Positions 1-10,405 of a stretch of DNA of 64,000 nt are shown piece after piece. The notes under the pieces were generated by a model. The model saw only the letters and a program-made list of their open reading frames with translations. It did no database searches and was not told where the DNA came from. The DNA is from Puccinia triticina (lineage: Eukaryota; Basidiomycota; Pucciniomycetes; Pucciniales; Pucciniaceae): contig NC_070563.1 of NCBI RefSeq assembly GCF_026914185.1, positions 2,997,001-3,061,000 of the forward strand. Reading direction: 5' to 3'. Positions within the stretch are counted from its first letter, which is position 1. Each line of letters opens with the position of its first letter. Made by a program: the position numbers and the translations under genes.

Positions 1-1787
1 GAACAGGTGCCTCGAGTGAGCCCACTGAGGTCTCAATGGTCATATTTTTCGTGAGAGCATTTTGCGCAATGGGATTCTGAGGTTGGGCTGATGCAGTTGG
101 CGGATTTGCTGGCTTTGAGGGGTTATACTCTGTTGTGGTTGTCGCATTCTTGGCCAACAGGTCCACTGGCCGAGAGGAGCCAGCTTTCTTTGCTTGTTTC
201 TTGGGAGGCTTGCTAGATACAGTTGAAATTCGCGGTGAGGTGGAGCTGAGTTTAACTGCTTCAATCTTGATGGCTTCCTCATCGGGAATTTCTCCGGTTT
301 CCTCCCAGGCTTGGGAAAAGTTTCAGGTATAAATACAATGCAGCCTTGGAATGGGATAGAGGAATCTTAAAAACCACTGGACTCACTGCGTTTTGTGCTG
401 GTAATGGTATTAGCAAGGACATTGACTAGATTTTTCCAGCTTCGGGGGAGCTTGAGGTTTCTGAGGCCTTGTGCAGCTTTTTCAGCAACTTGAATCGGCT
501 GTCCGAACTCCTCTGCTGTTATTTGCTGGATTTCACTATTGAGGATGGGTTCAGTCGGATTAAGAGGAAGAGGACCACCGGGATCACTTTTGCTAATAGC
601 AAACTCCTCAAAAGTTGGTGCTGGTAAGGTCTGGGATGGAAAGTTCACTTCGAGCACCTGACGACCTAGAGGAAGATGTCCAAGGTGAGAAACAGGCTGG
701 AGGTCATCATCAGAATCATTCAATTAACATACTTGGTGGGGGAGTAGAAGGGTCTGATGGGACGGTGTGGAACTACTCAAGGGGGAGAATAGAGCTTGGA
801 AGGGAAATGGATAGCAACACTAGTACTAATGTAAGCTATGCAAGGGTGCTGATGAGGCTGCCTTCCTGACTAATGCTGAGGGGATGAGAGTAACACTAAG
901 AAAAAGAAGAAAAAGGTGTGGCTGATTTCTGCTTGATCTTAGGAGCTAGTACTATGAGCTTTAACTACTGACTACTGAGGGTAAGAGAGTTGGAGGAGTG
1001 ATGAGAGTGCGGAATGCAATGGCACGGTTTAATGGCAAGGGGTTGATGAGAATGGGCACTTATAATTTCTGTATCTAAAATTATCTATAAATTCTGCATA
1101 AGGTACAAGTGAGGGGGGAAAGACAGTTCTTATATGAAGGAAGGATGAGCACAGACAATAAGGAGTTCTGGCTATGAGAATGAAGGTTGTACAAATGAGG
1201 AAGAGTGATGTGAACATAGTAACAGTATGTAATGATGAGCAATGCTGAAAGGAGAATGCTGGTTATGGGAATAAAAGAATGTACTAATGGGGAAGAGTGA
1301 TGAGAACATAGTAACTACTTGTAATGATGAGCACTACTGAAAGAGGTAAGCACAGATCCAATGATGTAATGTGTACAATAGGCATAGTACATAATGAGAA
1401 ATGTATGTAAAGGGTTTAGTATGTGAGAATAAATATGTAAAAGGAATTTACTGTAATGATTCAAGTAGGTTACTAATGAAATGAGTATTGTAACTAATGA
1501 AGAATGTAGGTTGTCTGTAAGTCTTATATCCTTATATAACTACTGAACCATTGAAGATAAGGGGGTACTATGTATGAGTGACTATAGGTGAAATTTGGCG
1601 TAGAATCTGAATATGCAATAATAATGAAGTATTTGTGAAGGGTTATGGGGGAAATGGGAAATGTAATGATGAATGTATGTAAAGAAAAGCAATAAAATAC
1701 TACTTATGGTTTGGAATGGAGCACCACAACGGGTGGTTGCACAGATGTTGATTCCTGGGCAGGGGGTGGCGCAATACTAGAATCCAT
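1..1787 (-). pseudogene. Proline/serine-rich protein gene, exon split by a solo LTR; runs off the left edge
   Basis: The reading frame starts at the ATG at 1787-1785 (MDSSIAPPPAQE...). It is broken at 1729 by a solo LTR and continues from 765 leftwards. A coding segment spans about 720-390 (LPRSWKNLVNVLANTI). A probable intron with donor GTGAGT near 389 and acceptor CCCAAG near 315 joins it in frame to a segment that stays open to position 1 (GEIPDEEAIKIEAVKLSSTS). That last segment has no ATG in the window and is rich in Lys, Ser and Pro. One further phase change near 730 needs a short intron or is a lesion. I do not recognise the family. A TATA box lies 120 bp upstream of the ATG. The gene shares its strand with the next two genes. 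The LTR makes this copy non-functional unless it is spliced out. Confidence 0.6.
766..1728 (-). mobile_element. Solo LTR, same family as the Ty3 element at 10233-24251
   Basis: The 963-bp segment starts TGTGGAAC and ends CACCACA on the plus strand. It is nearly identical to the 962-bp LTRs of the Ty3 element further right. Perfect 4-bp target duplications acgg flank it at 762-765 and 1729-1732. There is no internal sequence, so it is a solo LTR left by recombination between the two LTRs of a former element. It interrupts a coding exon. Confidence 0.95.
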
Positions 1788-1907
1788 CTCTGCCTTGTTA
1801 AGAGTAAGTGATATGGCCGGTAGAATTTTGGGATGTTGTTGAGAATGAAGAGAAGTAATTGGTTGGTGAGCGAGCGGTGGGATCAAAGTACGGAGGGAAA
1901 GCAGCCT

Positions 1908-1915
1908 CTTATATA
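1908..1915 (-). promoter_or_regulatory. TATA box of the gene starting at 1787
   Basis: The minus strand reads TATATAAG, 120 bp upstream of the ATG at 1787. The leader between them has no competing ATG in a long frame. The flank of a MITE insertion lies only 23 bp upstream of this box. Confidence 0.55.
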
Positions 1916-1945
1916 TTGAGGAGATTTGTTCCAGAATCAACGTTG

Positions 1946-2419
1946 TAACAGCTGCGCTGCTTTTAGCGCAGCGAAGCGGTTAGCGCAGCGGTTTTTTGTG
2001 CCGCTGCGCTAAACGCTGCGCGCAGCGGCCAGACCGCTGCGCTAACCGCTTTTTGTTTTCCTGGAAAAAAAAACATAATTTTAGCGCGCTAAAAAAAGCG
2101 GTCACATAGCGCTGAACCGCTGCGCTTCAGCAGTAGCGCAGCGGTTTGAAAAAGAAGAAAGAAAATGGTCTAAATCATGTTAAAATAGGTTTAACATGCA
2201 GTTAAATTCCGCTATCCGCTAAATTAGCGGATAGCGCAGCGGATTTCCACTTTCGCTGCGCTATCGCTAATTGCCCTGGGTGGGTAGCGGTCAACCGCTG
2301 CGCGTAGCGAGTAGCGCAGCGGTTTTTTCAACAGCTTCCGCTACTTGCCTCTGGGACGTAGCCATGTGACCGCTGCGCTGCGCTAAATGACCGCTTTTTT
2401 TAGCGCAGCGCAGCGTTTA
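1946..2419. mobile_element. hAT-type MITE built of GCGCAGCGG repeats
   Basis: The 474-bp element has an 8-bp target duplication caacgttg at 1938-1945 and 2420-2427. Its terminal inverted repeats start TAACAGCTGCGCTGC on the left and TAAACGCTGCGCTGC on the right. The interior is an array of direct and inverted copies of AGCGCAGCGGTT separated by AT-rich stretches. It has no coding capacity. The 8-bp duplication and TAA start suggest mobilisation by a hAT transposase. Confidence 0.85.
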
Positions 2420-2427
2420 CAACGTTG

Positions 2428-3180
2428 CCAGAATGATCCCCTTGTGATTTTTTTTTTTTGCTCAGCCTATGTCCACCCACAATCCACCTTTGTCAAGAGA
2501 TTAGCTGACAGATCTGTTTGGTATAATTGAAATCAAACAAAGCATGATTTTAGCTTTGCAAATAGATTCATCATGCTGTAATCTGTAGAGTTCATCATCT
2601 TCCAATGCACGGTTTGTGTAGCAGCCCATTTGTAGTCTTGAATTATGTCCATGATTTAGTCATCAGCACGCTTTGATCTCAAAGTACATTGTGTGAAAAT
2701 GCTAGTCAGATGATCCACAGATCTCCTCAGATCTGGCAGGATGATCATAATGACAGCATGATGTACAAAAAAAACAGGAATTTGAATGAGGCAGGTCAAT
2801 CCTTGTGCACAAGTCAACTTGAAAGCTTTCTGAATTATGTGCAAACTGATGTACGCGCGTACATTCCAGTGGACATCAGAGACAGTTCAGGTCAAGTTGC
2901 CCGGTGCCATTGAATGAGTATACGGGAAGCCATCTCAGTTGATGACAGCTGTGAGCAGGATCAGAGCCCCCCCATGTACGTGCGTACATTAGAAGGAAAT
3001 CTCAGGATAAAACTCAGTGGTCCATCTCTGATGTGTAATTGACAAACAAGTGAACCCACGGTTAGAAAATACTTTGGTACACGTAAGTCTGGAGAACACA
3101 ACAGTGGCAGAAACATGAAAAATTTTGAGGCACATCAATAGGAAAATTGATATGAGAACACATGAGACAATGGCATAAAG
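2428..3180. other. Non-coding stretch with two palindromes
   Basis: No gene is supported here. The sequence holds a perfect 16-bp palindrome ATGTACGCGCGTACAT at 2849-2864 and a near-identical one, CATGTACGTGCGTACATT, at 2973-2990. The same motif recurs at 24373-24390 and, split by an insertion, at the boundaries of the Ty3 element (10223-10232 with 24252-24262). Confidence 0.5.
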
Positions 3181-4825
3181 CTAATCAACATTCATCCTCC
3201 TTCCCGCAGCCCCAGTCAAAACTTCTGCGGGAGCACCACTTGCACCAACACCGCTAGAATCATCTTCTAATCTCCGTTTGTTTTTGTTACGAGGTTGGGG
3301 TTCAGTGGCCGAAGAGGTACCTGTTGCTGAACATCGTGTTTTCAGATTCTGGGTGATCTCCGGTAGGCCCATTGGTTTGACCTGGGAGATGGTCTCTTGC
3401 TCAAAAGGACTGAGGAGTTGCCACCAAGCATTGGCATAGCAATCACGTGGCAAACCTCGTGGGATACCCCTTACCCCCTTGAATGTCTTGATTCTGGTTC
3501 CTGAGCGTCCATAGATTTGCTGATTTGTTTCAATGGGTTTGTGGTGATCGGATAGGTGAGATCGCTGCTACACCAATTGGGGGAAAGGGATAACGGTAAC
3601 GTGTTCTGATTGCCATCTTCAATATCGGAGCCACAGTCCTTGTTTTCCACGACATGGGCCAGTAAGATATTCTCTTTCATGACTTTATCGAGCATTTTGC
3701 ACCTGTTTTCTCTTATCTTTAACATATGTAAATACATGTATACATCCTATCAGAATGAGTCTTGCAGAGAGCGGAGAAGTTGAGAGAATAGACAAACTTT
3801 CTTCCTCCATCGTTGGTATTGTGCCTTTGTAGCTTTCTGGTCTTTCAATTTCTTGTAATTGTCCCCGCTTATATTTTTCGACACTCTAATCTCCCGGCAT
3901 TTGGTATTGAACCATTGTTGTATTATTGCTTGCGCCTGAGAAGCTTCTTGATCAGTTAAGGGCATTGATCGGCGGATCCATTCAATGGATTTGGTTGCCA
4001 AAGTGTCCACTACAGCAGAGTTCCAGGGCGAATTGGCACCAAGCTGGGTATCCCAGTCAAAAGTGAGCCTTGAGATACCGGCCAATGCAAGAGACCTCTC
4101 CACATCCGCCTTGGTTTGAGAGTTGATTGCTTGGCCCTGATGCTGGCCCTTCAGGACGGCAGGAGTAAACGGTGGGGACTGGATGTTCTTCCGGATTTCT
4201 TTTTCTGCCTGAGAGACAAAGTATTCAATCTCCGCGGGGGTCTTTGCCTTGAGCAGCAGGCGTAATCGATCGAGTTGCTTTTTTATTTCAACTGTTCTTC
4301 TTTCCACCCAGTACTGTGCCTTTATTTCGGAAGGGCTCGGAGATGCTGGATAATCATGAGGCTGAGTCGGATTACCCAGGAAGAACTTGATGAAGCTTTG
4401 GATACTCCGAGAGAGTTTATTGCAATGTTCCGCCAGAGCCGTTTTTCCCGCAATTCCCCTCAATCGTTTCTCCGCGCAATGTTCGTCCTCCTCCGCCTCC
4501 GCCTCCTCCCTTGCCCGCCTAGCATTTTCCACCACAAACTTTGGTTCCAGTCGAGATTTTTCCGGCAATGGCTGGTTTTGTGGTAGTGAAGAGCTTCCCC
4601 CTACAGAATTTAAACCTCTCTCAGCACGGGAATTAAAATGGTGAAAAGTATCCACTGACCATCAGGACCGGTTTCCATTGCAGGAGTGTTCTCATCCGCA
4701 TGGATTTTTGGAATATATCCATCTACAACAGTCGAAATCCAACACTCATCTGGACCCGGCGCTTCAGGGGTATCTCCTTGGTTTCCATTCCCAGGAAAGC
4801 TTGGTTCATCCGGGTCGGAAGGCAT
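3181..4825 (-). CDS. LPxxCY-family protein of unknown function (multi-exon)
   Basis: Likely exon pieces on the minus strand are 4825-4610 (MPSDPDEPSF..., acidic), about 4655-3750, 3737-3471 and 3453-3181. The central 300-residue block has a Glu/Arg-rich helix (residues 45-75), a long charged helical region (WVERRTVEIKKQLDRLRLLL) and a basic C-terminal segment (QYQRWRKKVCLF). The final exon carries LPRDCYANAWWQLLSPFEQE. The gene at 24632-25737 ends similarly (LPLNCYSSEYLVTLLESQR) after a basic helix, so I treat the two as one family. I recall similar proteins from rust fungi but cannot name a function. The gene lies just downstream of the Tnp2 transposase on the same strand, which suggests a second protein of the same transposon. 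Exon joins are inferred. Confidence 0.55.
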
Positions 4826-5233
4826 GTCGCCAGATTTGTTAAGAATATCGGAAGAAGTTTACAAAGGCAAAGGCAGATAACAGAAGTGTTGCCGTATAGA
4901 ATGTGAAGTTGTTGTTATTAATTCGACAAAAGTTGGTGGCTTATGATACGCAAATGGTTCAAGGAACAGGTGAATTCAAGATGGATGGAGGTGTAAGCAG
5001 GAAAAAGATTTTAGGGAAATCTTGCGCAATTCGGGCAGGCTTCTATTTGTCACTCACAACAGGGAGAAAAAATATATGGAGATGTGGTAAATCAAAAACA
5101 GTGTGCCTGTCGCTAAGAGATAAACAAAGATCCCCTTTGTACTATGCCTAAAAATCAGTGCATATGCCCTCCCATCCCTACATGTGTAAAGAAAACCCAA
5201 ACAAAACATCAAAAAGACGTACACCAGCACTTT
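4826..5233. other. Spacer between the transposase gene and the LPxxCY gene
   Basis: I see no gene. The stretch lies between the 3' end of the Tnp2 gene and the start of the next minus-strand gene, so it would hold a terminator and a promoter. No clear motif was identified. Confidence 0.4.
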
Positions 5234-8200
5234 TTAATGGTAGTTGTTGAGACTTATAGCTGTCCCCAATCCCACAGCACTTATTGTTTGTATTTCAAAA
5301 CCAAATGTTGAGATTGGATTTAGAAGAATTGCAACATTTCCAATGACCCTTTCACTTTCAATTACCTCAGTCAGGTCATGATCAGATTTCACTAAGCGGC
5401 AGTTGAGATCTGGGTAATCCTTGTATGGATCTTCCTCCCGTCCTACTTCCTTGAATGGTTTCACGATCAACCAAGTTTTCCCAGCTGTTTGTTCCGATTG
5501 GAACATTTGCTCCACTTCACCAAATTGTTGGTCCTTCCCTAGGTAGAACTCAACCAAGGAATTTGCTGGATGACAATCTTTAGTTGTGAATGACTTGCCG
5601 TTGAGTTTGATGTATTCAACAAGATCAACTGTTGAGTTAAGTGGGGGTACACCTGCATGTTGACCAAGCTTCCCCCTCGAACCTTCCTTGCCAGCCACCG
5701 CCCGCTTCCATTTTGACATCAGAGTTCTGTTCAAATGAGTTGATTTCTTCTTATTGTTGTCCTCCAAGTTGCGGTTGTGCTTTGCAGTGTGGTCTTTCAG
5801 AACTAACTGGAATGTTGAGTTGATATGCCATTCCTTCATCAATTTCTTCGGGATATCATCTAAATACAATACATATGTCACCTTCTCAGTAATTAAATCC
5901 TCACAATGGCAATAATTACGCACAAAAAAACATGTGACTAACCGATGTGATGGTTTGTTGGCATCCTCTGCAACATTCCATTAACTATTTCCTGTGCCCA
6001 AGCCGCTGTTGATTGAGGTGGGCCAAATCGGCGGATAACTTCAGAGTAATGCTGTGTCAGATGTAGATTTGGCTTGCTTGGTGCTTCTGGCCAGCCTTTT
6101 TGAAGACACGTTTGATAATCCAAGATTAAACTGTCAAGCTCATCGAGATCTTGAAGTTTGATCTTTGGGAGAGTCAGGAAGTGAGAAATTTTGGATAACA
6201 AGGTAGTTGATTCTAGGAGTGAGGATATCCTTATTTTGCTTTCCTCAGTTGTGCAATCCTTGTATGCTGTGGTCCAAAGAGGAATCAAGGCAATGGGATA
6301 GTAGATCTTGTAAAGTATCAGCCATTCTGCTGCTTTCAAAGATCCGTGGGTAGCCAATCCCAAGTTGCGTGGCACCCAATCAATCCAAGAGGGTACAATT
6401 GTATGCAAGATAGTCCGCCGTACTATGTCCAGCTCCTCTGGCAAGAGTTTTGGTTGGTTGAAATCCGGAATTGGTGATGCAGCAGCTCTGCGAGCTCTAT
6501 GTCAAGGACAAGTGGCAGTGTGATCACTTCCACTCTCATCTGCAGAATCTGTGGTTACCTCCTCATTTGCGTCACACAGCGCCTTCTTCCGCATCCGCAG
6601 GCTGTAGGAATGGGCAGATGACCCGGCAGATGATCCATCTGACGTTGCACCAGCGCCACTGCATGTTCTGCTTTGACCAAGATCTAGCTTTGTTGTGGCT
6701 GGTGTTTGCTTGGCTTTGGCTGCACGGGCTTGCTTGTTTGGTTTTTCCAAGGTCTGATTTGATTCTTCAATATTGTCTAATTTCTGCTTGCCCTTGTTGG
6801 TGGAGTTAGAGACACAATTTGTTGCAAACAGAGGATCGGTATATGACTTGTCGTTCTGCCATTCCGCATCCTTCTCTTGAATATCCTTAAGTTTGGATGC
6901 GACTGATGGCAATGACATGAAGCGCATCGTGTGATCTTTCAAGTCACCCAAAATCAAGGCATGCATCAGTTCAATTGAGCAGAATTCTATTGGCCTCCAG
7001 TATGGGAGCTCATTGAGCACACTCCATCTTGCGCCATGTTCCTTCACAAACTTCTTTATACGTTCAGTTGCATTTTCTAGTTGAAGCCAAAGTTTTGCAT
7101 GTTTTTTGTGCTCTTCATTCGTCCGCCGGGTAAACTTTGTGGTGTCCGTTTCCTCAATGTCATGCTTGCTCAACATACAAAAAGAGCAAAACCTAATTGA
7201 GGTGTGACTTCCAAATCCAGCAACCTTCCGGAGAGCAGGAAGATCTGCGATCAGGGGAAAGATCACAGCCCGTATAGTTCTTCCTTGAGCATGAGAAGCA
7301 GTGGATTCAAAGAAGACTCCATCCCAAAATTCTTTCAATTCATTCACCAACGGTCGTAAGAGATGGGTGACTTTGTCTAGACTGGGTTCGTTGGGCCCAG
7401 GGATAATTCCAAAAAGAATATGTTTTCCTGCTTGTAGCGCTGATTTGGAGGAAGGTTCAAGCAGATCAAGACAATGGCTCCAACAGAGTTATGCTTCCCC
7501 AGATTCGAAGTTCCTTCGGCATTGAACCAGTCAAGATGTAGGCTGAACACAAGATTTCCAGAATTCTGGGTAAATATTCCAGCTCCATCGTTTGAGTTGG
7601 GGAATTTGCGCCAGATTTGACCATGCCACACATCTTCCATATTGTGGTTTGGTTCCCATCTAGTTTTGGGCAGGCTGGAGTCTAGAAAGGCCTCAAAAGA
7701 ATTCTGAGAAAGCCGCTGTTTCAACCATGACTTGAGAGTTAAGTATGAGTATGTCCGAATTGGTTTTGATACTTGCTGTTTATCAAGTTTGAGGAGGGCT
7801 TGATCACATTTGGGTACGATTTCTTGCAACTTAGCCCACTTACAATACCCCTGATATTGGGAAAAGAAGGACTGGGTGCATGTGATCGGAGGATTTTTGT
7901 CTCCTTTTATCAGAGGGTAGAGTGCAAAACATTTTTGGCAACATATTTGCGTTGTCAGATCTGGTACAAGGCCAAGTCGATGAAAAACCGCATCTCGAGT
8001 TTTGGGAATCTGTTGGATCATTGCTTTAGCATCAATAATTCGTTCTTCAGTGCTCCACAGCTCTGCCAAGAATGAGATTTTCTGCCTTGGCGACTCCAGG
8101 AAAGATGCAGACCCGTCTTTGCTCAGTTTGTCTTTTAAGACAGATTGGGCCATTTGAATCATGACCTGTGTACAAAACTGCTCCTCCAAAAGTGGCACCT

Positions 8201-8258
8201 TCCTCGTGTTGTTTACGAGTGGATTAGAGGTGGAGGCAGTCAGACCAGTCTGGGTCAA
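5234..8258 (-). pseudogene. Tnp2 (Transposase_21) CACTA-type transposase, degenerate
   Basis: The order of conserved blocks fits fungal Tnp2 proteins: a catalytic-region block with HLDWFNAEGT and ICLNLPPNQRY, then LLRPLVNELKEFWDGV, FCSFCMLSKHDIE, LPYWRPIEFCSIELMHALIL, a helical block starting LPEELDIVRRTI, and a C-terminal domain with WLIVKPF and ISAVGLGTAI. The enzyme would cut and paste a CACTA element. Two lesions are visible. A one-base slip in a T run near 7413 shifts the frame just before PGPNEPSLDK. An in-frame TGA at 6502-6504 separates two open segments. A likely intron (GTTAGT donor near 5941, acceptor near 5889) joins the last exon. An upstream open frame at 8520-8311 may be a 5' exon, but I cannot confirm it. 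The frame ends at 5234. Confidence 0.8.
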
Positions 8259-9163
8259 ACTTGGATTAGCTCAACATCTAACTATGATATTAAAGCAGAT
8301 GTGATTCAGCTCACCCGGATCGGATTAGAGCCCATTGGGCCTGCCTCCGGATGATTTGGCCCTTCCTTCTGGAGTTGCATAGTTGCTTTCTTCTGATGCA
8401 ATTGATAGTCTTTCTGTCCCAATACCCTCCCAAGGACAATTCCACCACCGTCTTCTGCATGCTGCGTGGTATTGCACCCATAGAATTCACAATGGCAACA
8501 AGATTGGGTGTTTTAGGCATGTTGCGATTAGAGTTTGTTTCAATTGGAGTAGGTTGGGGATGAGTGATTTCAGAGGTCTTCTAGATATCAGATGGGAAAC
8601 CACGAAGAAATTTACATTCATACATAAGCTGGGCAAAGCTGGTTGATGCAAGCTTTATATCATTGCTACTCAGATACCAAGATCAACTTTTTTCATTCTC
8701 ATTTTGAGGAAAGAGTTACGTACATGGCACCCAAGAGTTGCATGTGCATATCTTGACACACCACCTGACCAAAGAATCTGCAAGCCATGAAGTTGATGTG
8801 ATGTGCGAAGATCATGCATGAGTGCGAGTCATTTAGATAGCAAGATGAGCATATGTACATATCATGTGCTTCAGTAGATGCTCATGAGGAGCTGGCCAAG
8901 ATCGGGCTTCATCTCACCACACGCTGCTTCCTCATTGAACTGGATTTACATTGTTCAGTTGGATTGAATCTAAATTACCAATGCCCGTTATAACCCCGCA
9001 TCCATCACGCCTTCAGATTCTGTTTCAGAGGAGACAGTATCAACTGAATCAACATATTTGGGTTGTTTTAGCCTTTTATAAAATTTTACAATATAAAAAG
9101 TGTGTGGTATCCACGGCCCACAATTCTTGCAATCACATCCTCCCCCATTACAAAAATTATTAA
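8259..9163. other. No confident gene
   Basis: The left part (8311-8520, minus) could be a 5' exon of the transposase gene. The rest is AT-rich with no supported feature. Confidence 0.35.
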
Positions 9164-9650
9164 TTGTCAGAGGACCTCTCTTGTCTCAATAAAGCATCTC
9201 ATCAGCCAATGGAACCTTTTCGTGCTATTCTATCTCCAATACAAATTGTTTGGCTCAAAAACCTGCAGACCAAGATTGATGAATCACTCAAGGTTTTTGA
9301 GCCAGATTCTCATGAAGAACAACAATTGAACATTAGCAACACCAAAGAACGGGAACATGAGGCTTGGTGTTGGTATATTTTGTGTGATGGGAAAGTCAGA
9401 GCGGGTGCACAAGATATGTGTATTCCTGAATGGGCAATCCCAAATGTCAAAGCCATATGGGATGCTAAAAGGGACCATCTTGGAAAAGGTATTTGGCTTG
9501 AAGTTTTTCTTCTATTTTTCTGTTGACCTGATTTTTGAATTCACATTTGACAAGGACCATTGATGTTTTCCACCCCAGATACCACGCCAGGGGGCTTGGT
9601 GGGCCCGGCAGCAGGCCAGCATCCTTAGGATCATCAATGGTAAAAGATTG
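9164..9650 (+). CDS. Possible partial gene of unknown function
   Basis: An open frame of about 110 codons (LSPIQIVWLKNLQTKIDESL ... CIPEWAIPNVKAIWDAKRDH) looks coding. It meets a GTATTT donor near 9489. After a candidate intron with acceptor CACCCCAG near 9577, a short continuation reads GAWWARQQASILRIIN. I do not recognise it. No homologous family, signal peptide or membrane segment is evident. It may be a remnant of transposon cargo or a spurious open frame. Confidence 0.3.
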
Positions 9651-10232
9651 AATATAATTTGATCGTGAGTTATTAGAGCAAAATATAACTGCTAACTTCC
9701 TGTAACTAACTGTTCGTTCTATCAACAGTTAGCTGCATCATCTCCCTCTGGATTCTAAACTACTGCTCCATTTGTTCCTGACTGTATTCTTCGCTTCCTC
9801 TGTCTGGATGTATAGTAAATCTTTGGTTTGCTCTGCTCAAGATTCAAGTGAAAGATTCAGGATCCCCATCTATCTGATGTCTGTGGTTGTGTATGGTCAT
9901 AAGATGGCTTGTGTCCCCAACACGTTAGATAGACCAATCTCTGCTTTACATGGCTCTGTCTCTGTTTTTGAATCTACTTCAGCTAGGGTTCAACTTTTGA
10001 TGTATTGAGGTTGTTTGGAGATATTAGATTATGCTTTGTGGTGATCAGATTTTGCCGGCAAAGGTGTTTTGCTTTGGCTTAACACTCAGAAAAGGCATTG
10101 AATCTGCAGGATGTTGCATGGCATTAAAGAATATGTTGCATTGGTGCTTGCTCCTGAACAAGACATATCAATGGTTGGAGCTCATGTACGATCAGATATT
10201 TCATGTGTTCAGTGTCACTGTCATGTTCGCGC
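9651..10232. other. No confident gene; flank of the Ty3 element
   Basis: A plus-strand open frame at 9772-10008 contains a weakly coding-like stretch (MSVVVYGHKMACVPN) but lacks recognisable domains. The right edge ends in ...catgttcgcgc, the left half of a palindrome split by the Ty3 element. Confidence 0.3.
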
Positions 10233-10405
10233 TGTGGAACTACTCAATGGGGAGAATAGAGCTTGGAAGGGAAATGGATAGCAACACTAGTACTAATGTA
10301 AGCTATGCAAGGGTGCTGATGAGGCTGCCTTCCTGACTAATGCTGAGGGGATGAGAGTAACACTAAGAAAAAGAAGAAAAGGTGTGGCTGATTTCTACTT
10401 GATCT

